Source of the DNA: Punica granatum
Taxonomy: Eukaryota > Streptophyta > Magnoliopsida > Myrtales > Lythraceae
Length of the DNA: 64,000 nt
Assembly (NCBI RefSeq): GCF_007655135.1
Contig: NC_045127.1
Location: 39,939,538 to 40,003,537, forward strand
Direction: 5' to 3'
Position numbers and translations under genes: made by a program. The notes below the pieces were generated by a model. It ran no database searches, was not told the origin of the DNA, and saw nothing but the letters and a program-made list of their open reading frames with translations. This document shows, one piece after another, positions 34,201-46,019 of the stretch. Within the stretch, counting starts at the first letter, position 1, and the number at the start of each line of letters is the position of its first letter.

Positions 34201-35215
34201 CAGTTAATGTGGCAGCTCTTGCTCCATTTCCAACTCGTAGGTCCACCTCGCCCTTTGCCAACGATCTACTGTCCTTTAGGTCCTGCATATTTCCACAAAT
34301 ATGAGCACCACACTCGGTATCTAATACCCAAGATGTAGAAGTAGTAGATACATTGATCTCTATAACATGGATACCTGAAGTGGAAGTCTCACTTCCCTTC
34401 TTCTTCTTCAACTCCTCCAGATATACCTTACAATTCCGCTTTCAATGTCCAGTGTTGCCACAATGGAAGCAGTAATCATTCTTCGCCACCTTGGCTTTAG
34501 GCTTCAACGCACCCAAGTCATACTTGGATGCACCTTTAGCCCTCTTGCCTTTACTCTTGCCCTTGCCCTTTCTTTTGGTCCCTTGGACCATTAGAACGGA
34601 CGTCCCCTTGCTGATATCATGCTCAGCTGTTCTCAATATGTTAAGTAGTTCAGGCAATGGTTTATTGTAGTCATTCATATTATAGCTCATGATGAACTGA
34701 CTATAACTGCTGGGCAGCGACTGTAGGACTAAATCTGTGGCCAACTCTTGACCCAGAGGAAATCTCAGTCTTCCCAGAGTCTCGACGTACCCAATCATCT
34801 TGAGTACATGAAGACCCACCGGGCTACCCTCAGTCAACCTTGCCTGAAAAAGTGCTATAGAGATCTCGAATCTCTCATGTCGGGCCTGCTCTTGATAGAG
34901 CTGCCTGAGATGCATGATCATATCGTACGCCTTCATTTTCTCGTGTTACTTCTGAAGCTCCGAGTCCATGGTGACTAACATGAGACATCCGACGTTTACG
35001 GCATCATCATGATGCTTACTATAAGCATCTTTCTCAGCTTGGGGGGCATCGTCAGGTGGTGGCGCAAGAAGAGGTTGCTCTAAGACATATAGCTTCTTTT
35101 CTTGGGTGAGAACAATTCTCAAGTTTCGATACCAACCAAGGAAATTATTCCCTGACAGTTTGTCCTTATCAAGGACGGGTCGCAAACAGAAAGTACTAGA
35201 GGTGCTCCTTGCCAT
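31262..35215 (-). pseudogene. copia C gag-pol, continuous frame with three stops
   Basis: From ATG at 35215 to TAG at 31262 the frame is uninterrupted (1318 codons) except for stop codons at 34946-34948 (TAA), 34442-34444 (TGA) and 33146-33148 (TGA). The order is gag with KLSGNNFLGWYRNLRI; zinc knuckle CFHCGNTGH; protease LDTECGAHIC near 34321, where the family has DTG or DSG; integrase with HCRLGH, CEPCLMGK, HTDVCGP, LRSDRGGEY and NGVAERRNRTLLDM; reverse transcriptase with QMDVKTAFLNG and YVDDILLIGND; RNase H with YCDNNGAIAQAKEP and ADPLMKPL. The stops and the altered protease triad make this copy non-autonomous. The same gag start is seen at 63539 in copy D without the first stop. Confidence 0.93.
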
Positions 35216-35917
35216 GGTAACTACCACAGAAATATGCAAAATAAGTATTATGACACAACAATATTTAATGAGGACTTTATTAAATATTGCTTCCACTATT
35301 TATATCAAATCAATGACCCTCAACATTGATTCAGAGAATATCATTCTCATAGTAGTTCAAGATCCATATCTCACCAAGTTCTGAGTCAGCGAGGGCTGAT
35401 TCATCAAGAACTGGTTATTTAGGTAGGGAACTCACTTTTCCAATTGCATCACATGCAACTCTTGATTAGTTGGGTAAATAACTCCTTATTCAAATATATC
35501 TTGTAAATCGATGCCCAACTACATGCCTCTGAACTCCTAATCCTATTAGGCTTGCTCAGTTAAGTCTGACCCACTGGTAAATACCACGTCTTACTAGGAT
35601 AGATGGGGGCATCCTGCGAGGGCAAGGTCTACACACTCATTGATCTTGGTCTTGACGAGCGTTACACGATGGAAGGATATGGACTTAATATTTTGAAGGA
35701 TTTTGTTAACATTTAATCGATCTCACCATACACTATTATGTAACCATTACATAATAGTCCACACGCATAACTATTATACTAACACAACTAGGACATTGTC
35801 CATGTCTAACAGTCATGCACCGCAAATATCAAACATAATCACACAAGTACCAAGTATAAAATAATATTTTATGCTATTATCCACTCAAATTCTAACTAGC
35901 TAGGCTTTGATATCAGT

Positions 35918-37536
35918 TGCTAGTTTCACGGGGCCAACGGAAGCGAAAAGAGAACATTAATTCAAAATTTCCTACCCGTGAAACTAATTCCAAGACCTAC
36001 TAGAAAAATAAGAGTAAATAAAAGCGTACCTGAAATATTTAAAATTGTCGACCGAGCGTCCCACGCGTGACGCCTCTATCGGTATCCACACCGACTTTGT
36101 CGACGAGTCTTCGATATCGGCGGTGCTAGCGACCAACACTCGAAAGAAACACCGATGCAACACCCGAATTTTTTCTGACTAATGGACCTAATTTGAATTG
36201 AACAATTCAACTCAAATTATTTATATATATATATGCTCACATATATACATATAAAGCATACACAGACACACTTGAATCCATCCCCTTCTACTGCTTTTAT
36301 AAGCAAATGGGGAGGCAAATTCTTTTCCCATGACCGATGTGGGATAAGGAAAATCAAGGCTCCAAGTGACATGTGTAAGTCTAGGTGACATTGAACTATT
36401 GGCCAATGTGTCACCGTATTAATCGTGCATCAGATTGGTCAATTTAATCTAATAAATCGAGTCTAATTAATCGACAAATTTAATCTCATTAAATATCAGA
36501 TTAATTAGTCGCACCATAAATCATCTAATCTCTATTATACGCTTTTATTGTTTCAAAATATCCCATCGATTTAGTCGTCGTGTGTGACCCTGTAGGTTCC
36601 CAATTACGTTGACAGTAATATCGAAATCTCTATTTCAATATTACAAACAGTGAGCGACATCTAGCAATGCATCACTGTTACTCAAGTAATTGGAAAGTCA
36701 ATTTCTCGACGAACCTCGTGACCTATATTACCGTGTAATATAATCCATTGTCCTCTATATCTCTATTGAGCCCAAGGCATGGTCGATGACATTCTTGTAT
36801 AGCTCAATATCTCTCTTTCTTGGTTTACCAGGTAAGTCTATCAGAACAAATGAGTTCGATATCGGTATATCGACTCATTTGGGTATGCATACACTTTTAG
36901 ACTTAACTACCAAGTGGTCGTGAGATATCGCTCCTGTTTCGTAGGAGGGACAAATCCTATCTTGGTCACTCACATTCCTCTCCATGCTCTGTGATATACC
37001 CAATAACTGTCTTTATAACTAGCCTGTTACGGTGGCGTTTGACAGTATCAAAGTATATGACATTACATGTAGGAATTCATGGTGACCTCAAGTCAAAGGA
37101 CTATTACACTATAGTCACTTTGAGATATGCTAATGACAGTCACGTAACAACCCATGTAGCAATCTCATGGCGGATCAGTCCAGTACACATTACTCTTAAT
37201 GTATACATGTGGTGTGACTTGATATCTCCATATCCATGACCTGTGAGACTTGGTCATCAATAACACCCACACTAGTCTAACCGTATTATCGTCGTCCTAA
37301 TTAACGATAATAGTTTGACTAGGGACATTTAGGAATAATGTTCGGTAATTATAGGATCTCACAATCAAGTCACACTTGATGCCTATTGAACCTACTATTC
37401 CAAGGACATTATTGTGTAAAATCATATTTTAGCGCAATCTACACAATAACATAAATGCCTCGTAATATAATGAAATACATGTCATATTACAGAACTGATG
37501 ATAGATTGCCTCTAGGGCATACACCAATTCCTAACA
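35918..37536 (-). repeat. 5' LTR of copia C with promoter
   Basis: About 1.62 kb. On the minus strand it starts TGTTAGGAATTGG and ends CTAGCA. A TATA box CTTATAAAAG lies at 36294-36303 on the minus strand. The adjacent primer binding site (about 35903-35917) reads like a mutated initiator-methionine site (TGATATCAAAGCC instead of TGGTATCAGAGCC as in copy D). Confidence 0.92.
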
Positions 37537-37541
37537 TAGTG

Positions 37542-37971
37542 CCCCCAGGGCTCCTGCAGCTGCTCGTACCCAGCTCCATCGAGCCCGCGACACACACCAA
37601 GCTTCAGCTCCAACACCCTACAACTAGCTTGAGCTCCATTCCCATAGCTCCGGCCAGCCCAGTGAAGGCAACAGCGCCCCTGCCCAGCTTTAGCTCCACC
37701 ACGCGTGTCGCAACCCAGATCTGCCAGCTTCTCTATCAATCACCCTGGCATTGAGCTCCGTCGTCCCAAATTTGCCTAGGTTGTGATTATTTTTTCAAAT
37801 TATACATATTAAGTTGTTTTTTTTAATTTATAAGTTAAATTTCAATTTTGATAAAACATTTTCTGAATTTATAATTTTGTAAAAATGAGTCATTGAATTA
37901 ATTGCATAGCAAATATTGTAATTAGAGTGTGCGCAATGAGTGTTAGAATGTAATTATAATTTATTTGATGA
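37542..37971. other. spacer right of copia C
   Basis: Contains a GC-richer stretch (37541-37750) reading agctcc repeats, continuous with the sequence left of copia C before the insertion (29560-29622). No gene recognised; the rest is AT-rich. Confidence 0.4.
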
Positions 37972-38312
37972 CTTTTCATGATTACATCAATTTGGTTCCC
38001 AACTTATTTTTTGCATCAATTCAGTCCTTGAATTTATCAATTTGCATCAATTTGGTCTCGTTACATCATTTAGGTCCCTCACTTTACAAAATTGCATCAT
38101 TTAGGTTCCTCATTTAGGTCCAAAATGATGCAAATTTTTCAAAGTGAGGGACCTAAATGATGCAATTTTGCAAAGTGAAGGACCTAAATAATGTAACGAA
38201 AACCAAGTTAATGCAATCGTCAAAAGTCAGGGATCAAATTGATGCAAAAAATAAGTAAGGGACCAAATTGATGCAATCCGAAAAAGTCAAGGACCAATTG
38301 CCTATTTACTTA
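37972..38312. repeat. foldback hairpin element
   Basis: The left arm carries caatttggttcccaactta, tttgcatcaatttggtc, catcatttaggtccctcac; the right arm carries their reverse complements in reverse order (gagggacctaaatgatgca, gaccaaattgatgcaat, aagtaagggaccaaattg). The centre is near 38135. The whole can fold into a hairpin of roughly 150 bp per arm with mismatches. It is probably a foldback-type MITE; no coding capacity. Confidence 0.85.
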
Positions 38313-38776
38313 TATCTGTAGTTGAAACTTTAATGTTTAGTTAGATTGATTGTACATGACCCTAAGTTAGTTGCCATTTTATAATTGTGGAGAAGGAGGA
38401 CGGGATTTGGGGAAGTGGTTGAGCCTTCCCATTATAAGCCTTCCCATTATAGATTTGGTTCGTTTGTATTGTTTGATGGGGCATAATAAGGAGATGAGAA
38501 TATTAGTTATCGTTTGTGCTTATCTGATTGATTGATTAATTAATATGTTGTCTACTGTTTATATTTTTTAATCAATGTATTTAGATGGATATCCCTCTAC
38601 ATTGGGAATGGATGTACAATAGGAATAGCCCGAATCGTGGAAGTACTACGCAAGAGTTTATTGATGGGTTGAAGACATTCTTGGAACACGCTTCCAGTTT
38701 ACTGAACTGCGTAAGGGAGAAAATTCAATGTCCATGCTCAAAGTGCTGGAAGAAATGGTGTTTTTTATCACTTGCT

Positions 38777-39198
38777 AACAATCATAAGTTACCTTGCTCA
38801 GTCCAAGAATTGACACTAACTTCTCCTCATCGTAAAAGTTCTTAAGAATGTCGTCATTCATCGGAAAACGACTGTGTATCATGACCAAAAGCTCATTGAT
38901 CGCAACTTGGGCCACATTATAATCACTTTTGATGCTCAATAATCTAGCTACAAATTCAATGCGGAGTGCTGGTCCTCCAGATTTGGCTCATCGACAATAG
39001 ACATTGGAGATCTTAAATGCATTTCATGCTTGTAATCCTGCCTAACCGCATCATAGACTATGTCCTCGTACCTATCAAATGGATTTTCATCAATCCCAAT
39101 TGAAATCATATTTGCTACTACTCTAATTGAACTAGAAGTCACATAAGGATCGACTCCCTCATGATTAGTCCAATGCCAATAGTTAGGCTTGAAACCGT
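38777..39198 (-). pseudogene. inverted segment of the CACTA transposase
   Basis: The minus strand here encodes the part of the transposase missing from the + strand: FWNGFKPNYWHWTNHEGVD, MSIVDEPNLEDQ, then, with shifts, DYNVAQVAINELLVMIHS and NFYDEEKLVSILGLSK. In intact relatives these come between CPCSKC and CPKDCMLYYKDD. Upstream (+) coding ends near 38777 and + coding resumes near 39197, so about 420 bp have been flipped in place. The break positions are accurate to perhaps 10-15 bases. Confidence 0.82.
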
Positions 39199-40016
39199 TC
39201 CAAAAGACTGCATTTTGTACTATAAGGACGATGCTATTTCTATTAGGTACAAATTTTGTGGTGATGAGAGGTACAAACAACGTTATGCTGGTAAAGGCAA
39301 AATTAAGGTAGTGGCAAGAAAAAAATTTTACTACTTGCCTTTCATCTCGAAATTGAAAAGGCTTTATGTGTGTTCGAACTCAACACGCAACATGAGATGA
39401 CATTACGAGAATCGTCGCCCTGAAAACATAATGTGTCATCAATCCGATAGGAGATCTTGGAAGCACTTCGACGATGTACACTCAGATTTCAAATCTGACC
39501 CTCGCAATATTCGACTCGAATTATGTTATGATGGATTCGCCCCGTTCAAAAGAGGGAAGGAGTCTTACTCGTGTTGGCCTATTATTATTGTTCCATACAA
39601 CTTACCTCCGGAATTGTGTATGACGTCAGAGTATATGTTTCTGACTTGTATCATACCTGGGCCTAGAAATCCAAAGTTAATGATAGGTGTTTATTTGCAG
39701 CCACTTATTGATGAGTTGAAGGAGCTATGACATATTGAGGTTACTACTTATGATGCTTTGACAAGGCAAAACTTCAACATGTGGGCTGCTTTGATGTGGA
39801 CTATGAATGATTTCCTAGCTTATGGTATGTTGTTGAGTTGGATGATTGCACAGAAATTAACATCTTTGCATTGTATGAGTTACAACAATGCATTCACACT
39901 TAAACATGGTCGTAAGAATAGTTGAATCGATTGCCACAAAATGTTATTGCCGAAAAACCATCCATATAGAAAGGACAAAAGAAATTTCAAAGCAGGGAGG
40001 ATTGAGTGAAACGAAC

Positions 40017-40820
40017 TGATGCGGACTTCACGAAAGAATGTGAAACTCGACGATCAATTTGAATGAATTCCCATATCGCCAAATACAGATTCAGATAAAG
40101 AAGATTATTGACTCGTTGTTTATAGAGAAACAAGAACCAACAATATCAAGAAAAAGATTATTGACCCGTTGTTTATGAAGAAATAAAAACCAATAATATC
40201 AATTTGTGCCAAACATTTACAAGCTATCACACTTGATCGTTCGAAGGAGTTTAATGAAAAACAAAGAAGAAAACCTCACCAAAAATAATCTAGTCTACCC
40301 CCTGATCAGCTACTCTGCTTCTTTTATATAAGCCTAGGAAAAAACTAGAAAGTAATAAACTTGACAACTGGAATAATCTTAGTTTCTTAAAGCTAGAAAT
40401 AACAAAGGAAATTAAAAAAATGCCACCTAGAATAGTTGACATTCTATTATTCCATCTTCAGCACCTTTAGACTTTCCTTATGCGTCTACTCCAATATTGG
40501 GTGGACTATCGAATATCTCATGGCAAGTCAATTGAACAAAGCCCTTTAGAGGCCCAATTGAATTAGACTCCTCTTAGCCTGAAAAGTCCAGCATTAAGCT
40601 CTCCATAGCTTGTTGGATTTGTCTTGCCTTCGCTCGTGTGATTGGTCCACTTAGAACGTGCAAGCCTCCAATATCTTGTGCATCAGCTCCCTCTTCATGA
40701 ATCCGACTTCCAAACTCGTGTCCATCAGTCCCATCATCATGCCCGTGATCCTCATCACGAACCGCCCTCGATAGTGGGTTTACTGTAACGTGAAGAAAGT
40801 GATGGAAGAAGGAAGGCATG
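40017..40820 (-). mobile_element. truncated Ty3/gypsy fragment nested in the CACTA
   Basis: The minus strand encodes the acidic tail and SGPITRAKARQIQQAMESL (40819-40574), a motif seen at the C-terminal end of plant Ty3/gypsy polyproteins. It is followed by LTR-like sequence with a minus-strand TATA box at 40321-40330 (TATATAAAAG) and a boundary tgatgcgg at 40017. CACTA transposase coding lies on both sides. Only one LTR is visible, so this is a 3' remnant. The right-hand limit is approximate. Confidence 0.65.
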
Positions 40821-42738
40821 TCAAGGATGATTATGGAAGAATCACAATTTCATCAAGCAGAGCATCTTTTAGGAGTTGCCATACTTGAAGGATCACCTCA
40901 TCTGGCATAACCTAGACGTCATGCATAATGAGAAGAACGTTTTTAATAACATTTTCAATACCGTCATGGACATTAAGGGTAAGACAAAAGACAACGTCAA
41001 TGTCCGAATGGACTTGGAAATGGAGTGTAACCGTCCCGAACTACATCTGGTGGAAGGAAGAGGCGGAGGCCTTCAAATGCCCAAGGCCCAGTATACTTTC
41101 TCACACAATCAGAAACAGTGAATGGGTGAGCAATCTTGAAACGCTAGATAGATATTCGTCCAATGTAGAAAGATCAGTTGATCTCGATCAATATACCTTC
41201 CAAGGGTGGAAGAGTCATGATTGTCACGTATTCATAGAATAATTATTACCTATCACATTCAGAGACTTGCCTAATCACATATGGAAACCCTAGGCAAGGC
41301 TTAGTAAGTTTTTCAAAGATTTATGTTCCATGACCTTAAGGCACGAAAACTTGGACGTGATGGAATGGAATACTCCCATAATCTTGTGCAAGTTAGAGAG
41401 GATGATTCCCCCCATGTTTTTCGATTGTATGGAGCATTTTTCAGTACGTTTGATTGATGAGGCACGTAATGGAGACCTATTCAATTCAGGTGGATGTATT
41501 CATTTGAGAGGTATCTTGGTAAATTGAAACGGACCATTAAGCAGAAAGCTCGTGTTGAAGGGTCATTATGTGCGGCATATTTAAGCATGGGAACAGTAAA
41601 TTTATGTTTATATTATTTCGAAACTGATGCATGTACTCCAAGGACGTGAGTTCCTCGTAATGATGATGGTGGGGCATCCAATACTTCAAATCCAATGTAT
41701 GGGGTTTTCAATCAACTGGGACGTCATGCGGGAACTATTGATACGTGATACTTGAATAATGCGGAGTTTCAAGCCGCACGCTTGACAGTGTTACTTAATT
41801 GCCCCAATGTTCAGCCATACTATGAGTAAGTACCCCTTAAACAATTATATATAGGGTGAAAACCTTCTAAATTACGTCCGTATGATGTATAAATTTAATC
41901 TAACCACTTTAACCCTATTTGATAATGAAGTATATTCACTGCAATTTGAACGTTTCTCAAGATCAAGTATGACAGAAGACTAAGGATGACTTCATCAAGC
42001 AGTTCAAGCAAGTTGTATGTGCATGGTTAATAAATCAAACTCGAACACTTAATGTTGCATGTTCCTAAGCCTATGTATACTTAACTCATGGAATGTCGTT
42101 CTTTCATAGATACTTAAACCGATAAATAAAATCCGATGAAACACTACATGCTCTTACATGGGGTCTCAATAGACGCGTGAAGACATATTAGATGTATTTC
42201 GTCCATAGGTACAAGTTCCAAACTGATCATCTCGGCCAACAATTGTGGAGTTTTGGTGAGGGGGGATGGAGGACATGATTATTATGGCATATTGAAGGAG
42301 GTGATAGAATTGGAATATCCTGGATTACCTGTCACGATGGTAGTCCTATTTCTTTATGAATGGTTTGATCCAACTTTTGGTACGAGAACGAGAATGGATC
42401 CTGAGACTAGGATTACTGAGGTTAGGTACAAGCACAAGATTCAAGATTATGGTATCTTCATTATTGCATAACATGCAAGACATGTTTATTATGTTCTATA
42501 CCTGAGTTGAGATAGAAGTGAATCTTAATGGCGAGCTATTATAAAAACAAGCCTAGGGGAAAAGTAGAAGTTCAAGAGTCATTGGAACTTACTTATCAAA
42601 ATGAAAAGCCGTCACGTTGGATCAATAACCGAGGATGACCCTTTTTACTCCTTAGTCGATTTTAATAATCCTATGGAGTATATCTGACAAGAAGATATGG
42701 TAGAAGATTGCCACAACGAAGTTGAAGAGAATGATTAT

Positions 42739-42770
42739 GAGGATGGGGATGGGGATGGGGATGGGGATTC
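42739..42770 (+). repeat. GGGGAT hexamer repeat
   Basis: Several copies of ggggat in a row near the end of the transposase reading frame, encoding alternating Gly-Asp. It forms part of an acidic tail ending in DDDEDDGL. Confidence 0.85.
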
Positions 42771-42959
42771 AAAGGGTGATGATGATGAAGATGACGGGCT
42801 TTGATATGGAGATTCGAAATGAATGATTCATGTGAAACTTGATTTTTTGTACATGTGGTAATTTAATTATACCTTCCTCCATTAGTACTCATATACATGA
42901 TTGTTGTTCATTTTATTATGCACTAATCAAAACATCTTATTGTTTCCTATTAATGCAGA

Positions 42960-44825
42960 TGACTGACTCGAACTCGAGACCTTCTCTAAGGGGAATAATT
43001 GTCGAACCGCTTGAAGTAATCCACGTATTTCTAGTAATCACAAACTAAAATGTGTTACATCTTTCCTTATGAGTAAGTTACAAAATTAAATGCTAAATTA
43101 TGAGCAACCATAAGGGTAATGATGGTGAGACGGCCACTCGGAACCACATATTCTCGAGGATGAACAACCAATCACCGAATCAACCATCCCCGGTGACCCA
43201 CAATCAATCATCGAAAGAACCATCCCCAATGCACTGTAGTCAATCACCAAACTACCCATCACTCGTTCATGGATCTCCGATGGGTTTATATGGTCAACCA
43301 CAAGCAAGTAAAATTTCATTGTCCGCTCTATAAGTGCGCTTGATATGTAGATTATTTGAAAACGAGAAAATGTGTTTGCAGGTTCCACATTTTCATCCCG
43401 ATGGATATGCATTGCATGGTTTAGGGCACCATCAAGCGGTATCTAGTTATCCTCAGGTATTCCACTTTCAGTAGACAGGCTGCCTGTTCGTCGTAGCTTA
43501 AGACGATACAATCATTTACCCCACTAAGCCGTATATGATCAATGGCCTTCCCTTTCTTACACTAGACTTTAGAGGAGGGTACGTATTATCTTTGCTTTAT
43601 TAAAAGATTAACATCCTCGATAATTATCTTTCTTAATTTGAATAACATAACCTTGTTTGCAGATGGATTGATTCCGTTCAGGGTACCCAATATGGTTATA
43701 ACTATTCTAAGGCAGTATATCGACCACTTCTATAAGCCAAAGAAGCCGCTAGTCAAATTTTATGAGGATGTCCCAAATGAGAGGAAGAAGTTCTTATTCC
43801 AGTAGTGGAAGGTATGATTGTTTCAAATACTAAACCATAGTTATTTCATAACTAATTGGTCATTCATATATAGAATTTGGTTTACTACGATCCTCGATAT
43901 GAGGTTATATGAACAAAACATTCATAAGTGTGTCGACCAACTACGACAGATGTTTAGACCACCGATGGGGTAAGTCGAGGGCCAAATTCATTAGAGATGC
44001 TCCTTTGGTAGAGTTGGAGGTAGAATGGGCAAAAGACAAATACTCAAAAGAAGGTGAACAAAATAAGGCTAGTAGAATGTCCAATTCTGGAGCTTTAGTC
44101 CACTGTAGTGGAAGTGTATCATACAGTACTCATGTTTATCAAGGTACGTCTTCTAAAATACTTAATTTCGTTATTTCTTTATTATTATGATAGAAATAAT
44201 CATGATAAGTCGTTCATCCATCGTTTGTAGAAAAAGTCCACTAGTTCAGAACCTTCAGTGCCGAGCATGTTTGAAAGATACCATAGGGTTAGTTCTTATG
44301 CGGTAGAGACACATGTAAATTGGTACATGAAAAAAGATTATTTATACTGCTTTAGAAGTTTTGCATATAGCGTCATGAATAATTGTTTGGTATTGATTCT
44401 TTTCATAAGAAAAAGGTGACTCAAGTCGTCTATCAAGGAATAGATAGCTCATTGTTGAGTGATCCTACCCAAGCGGGGACTTGGCGGAAGGTCGTCGAAG
44501 CGAACAAGAAAGGATGCACTTATGGGCTCAATTAGCTTCCTCGCTTGAATTGCCACGAAGAAGGGCCCTTTGGGACGGCGTATTTCAAATCAGATCCCCA
44601 TGGTTGAAATGAAGAATGAGATAGGCCTAATGAAGGGATTGATACTCAAACTTTCCAAGAAGTTGGAGAGACGGGGAAAAATATCAATCATCTCATTGTA
44701 AGGGCAACAAGAAAGATCAATCCAAGAATAAAAAGTATATCTTGGTCCAAGAAGGGGAGACATGAGAATGAGGATGAGAAAGAGAGTTAGGAGGAGTACG
44801 ACGAGCAATCCTTGTCATCTAATTA
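42960..44825 (+). pseudogene. second CACTA ORF (En/Spm plant transposase family), decayed
   Basis: Weak but ordered pieces in the + strand: an N-terminal Pro/Ser/Gln-rich stretch (43100-43320, NQSPNQPSPV and similar), YSKAVYRPL (43700), EEEVLIPVVE (43790), VYYDPRYEV with DHRWGKSRAKFIRDA (43880-44005), YSKEGEQNKASRMSNSGAL (44040-44100), QVVYQGIDSSLLSDPTQAG (44410-44480). These resemble the second ORF of plant CACTA elements (Transposase_24 / PTTA-En/Spm). Many stops. Confidence 0.6.
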
Positions 44826-44829
44826 GTTT

Positions 44830-45250
44830 ATGATGTGTGTGTTTGTTGGGTATATTTGTTAGTTTTGATTAATGTTTTCTCGACTTTTTTGCTTATCTTG
44901 AACTTATACATGTTAAACCTGTTGAACCTATGTGTGTGTGTTGTGATTTTGGATAATGAACATTAGATGATAATGTGAACATGTTGAAGTGTTGTAATGG
45001 GATATCAACAATTTAAGGAGAAACGCTACCAATATTTTTTAACCCCCTTACGACATATTCAATTGCATATTATATTATTTTATTTGTGATGATAAATTGT
45101 TACAAAATTATTGCTGTGAATATGGTGTTAATTGTGTTATATAATGTGTTAGGTTAAAAAGAAACTTAATTACATATATAGAAGTTGATGCTTTAATAAA
45201 TAAATAAATATAAATAGTTTAAATAGCATATATATAATTAAATGGGAATA
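44830..45250. other. spacer right of the CACTA element
   Basis: AT-rich, no gene or terminal repeat recognised. Confidence 0.5.
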
Positions 45251-45254
45251 GATA

Positions 45255-45420
45255 GGTAGTGACAGCGATAACGCGATGGTTAAGGCATCGTGCATAGTCA
45301 TAATGAGGGAAGGGGCCACGAGTTCGACTCCCATTGAATGCACATTTAAATCGCCCAATTAGGGAGCGACGTAGCTGTTAGAATTCTGAGGAGTTATGGA
45401 TAATTCCATCGGAAAAGCAG
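45255..45420 (+). mobile_element. tRNA-derived SINE candidate
   Basis: Contains an A-box-like gcgatggttaaggc (45273-45286) and a good B box gagttcgactcc (45320-45331) about 35 bases apart, the internal RNA polymerase III promoter of tRNA-derived SINEs. It is not a functional tRNA: the sequence around the boxes does not form a cloverleaf that I can see. The tail and target duplication are not resolved, so ends are approximate. Confidence 0.6.
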
Positions 45421-45486
45421 TAATTTTAGCTATATGACATCTATTTATCTAAATTATGAACGTGGGAAGGTTGGTAGTCGGATTGA

Positions 45487-45905
45487 CTTTTCTTTTTCCA
45501 AAATACTCTTACAAAAATAATTTAATCAATTGAGAGACATTGAATGCGAGAAGGAATGTAGTTGGGGTGACTTTTCTTCTTCCAAAATACTCTTACAAAA
45601 ATATTTTAATTAATTGAGAGACATTAGATTATGGAAAGTTAAAGGATAATTTATTATTAATTTGGAATTTTTGTTAACTATAAACATCAATTGCCCCTAC
45701 GTTTACTCTCTCACCCTCCCTCTTTCTCTCTCGGTGTGATTTTTCTTCTTCCAAAATACTCTTACAAAAAAAATTTAACTAATTGAGAGACAGTAGATTA
45801 TAGAAAGTTAAAGGATCATTTATTATTAATTTGGAATTTTTGTTAACTACCAACATCAGCTGCCCTATGTTTACTCTCTCACCCTACCTCTTTTTCTTTC
45901 CTCTT
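45487..45905 (+). repeat. threefold tandem repeat
   Basis: The phrase tgacttttcttcttccaaaa (variants) with actcttacaaaaa and ttgagagacat occurs three times, near 45490, 45570 and 45738. The last two copies are about 170 bp long and share attattaatttggaattttt and tttactctctcaccct. Non-coding. Confidence 0.82.
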
Positions 45906-46019
45906 CCTCTCATCTCCATATGTACCTCACTTCTCCTCTCTCTCATAATTATTTTATTTATTATTTTAAATTTTATAATTCAATAATAATATTAATAAAT
46001 TTTCTATTAATTTATTAAA

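Larger units (their letters stand above)
29623..37536 (-). mobile_element. Ty1/copia retrotransposon C, full length, recent
   Basis: Two long LTRs (about 1.62 kb) starting tgctagtttcacgg and ending attcctaaca (+ strand), flanked by the 5-bp duplication tagtg (29618-29622 and 37537-37541). On the minus strand the order is LTR, primer site, gag, protease, integrase, reverse transcriptase, RNase H, polypurine tract (gtgggagat next to the 3' LTR), LTR. The LTRs look nearly identical by eye, so insertion is recent compared with elements A and B. A second member of the family begins at 61160. Confidence 0.95.
38585..42795 (+). pseudogene. CACTA TNP2-type transposase, decayed
   Basis: Starts MDIPLHWEWMYNRNSPNRG with ten to forty residues of the transposase-associated domain (FIDGLKTFLEHA, CPCSKC). 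After the inverted segment it reads VPKDCILYYKDDAISIRYK (39197), then FAPFKRGKESYSCWPIIIV, YNLPPELCMTSEYMFLTCI, IPGPRNPKLMIGVYLQPLI (39550-39720), TRQNFNMWAALMWTMNDFL (39760-39830), and after the nested fragment HNLDVMHNEKNVFNNIFNT with MDIKGKTKDN (40890-40990), MPKAQYTFSHNQK, a KLERMIPPMFFDCMEHFSV segment (41390-41450), and DYYGILKEVIELEYPG (42275-42320). An acidic tail of GDGDGDGD residues ends near 42795. These match TNP2 proteins throughout; many stops and shifts inactivate it. Confidence 0.9.
38585..44825 (+). mobile_element. CACTA (En/Spm) transposon, decayed and rearranged
   Basis: The interval begins with a transposase-associated N-terminal domain and continues through TNP2 and a second En/Spm-type ORF, the normal order of plant CACTA elements. 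Terminal CACTA repeats were not found at either end, so the true borders lie outside or are lost. It contains an inverted 400-bp segment and a nested gypsy LTR fragment. All ORFs are broken. Confidence 0.88.

Noticed and set aside
45273..45331. A functional tRNA gene
   Set aside because: A and B boxes are present, but the sequence does not supply acceptor and anticodon stems that I can pair; a SINE is the better reading.
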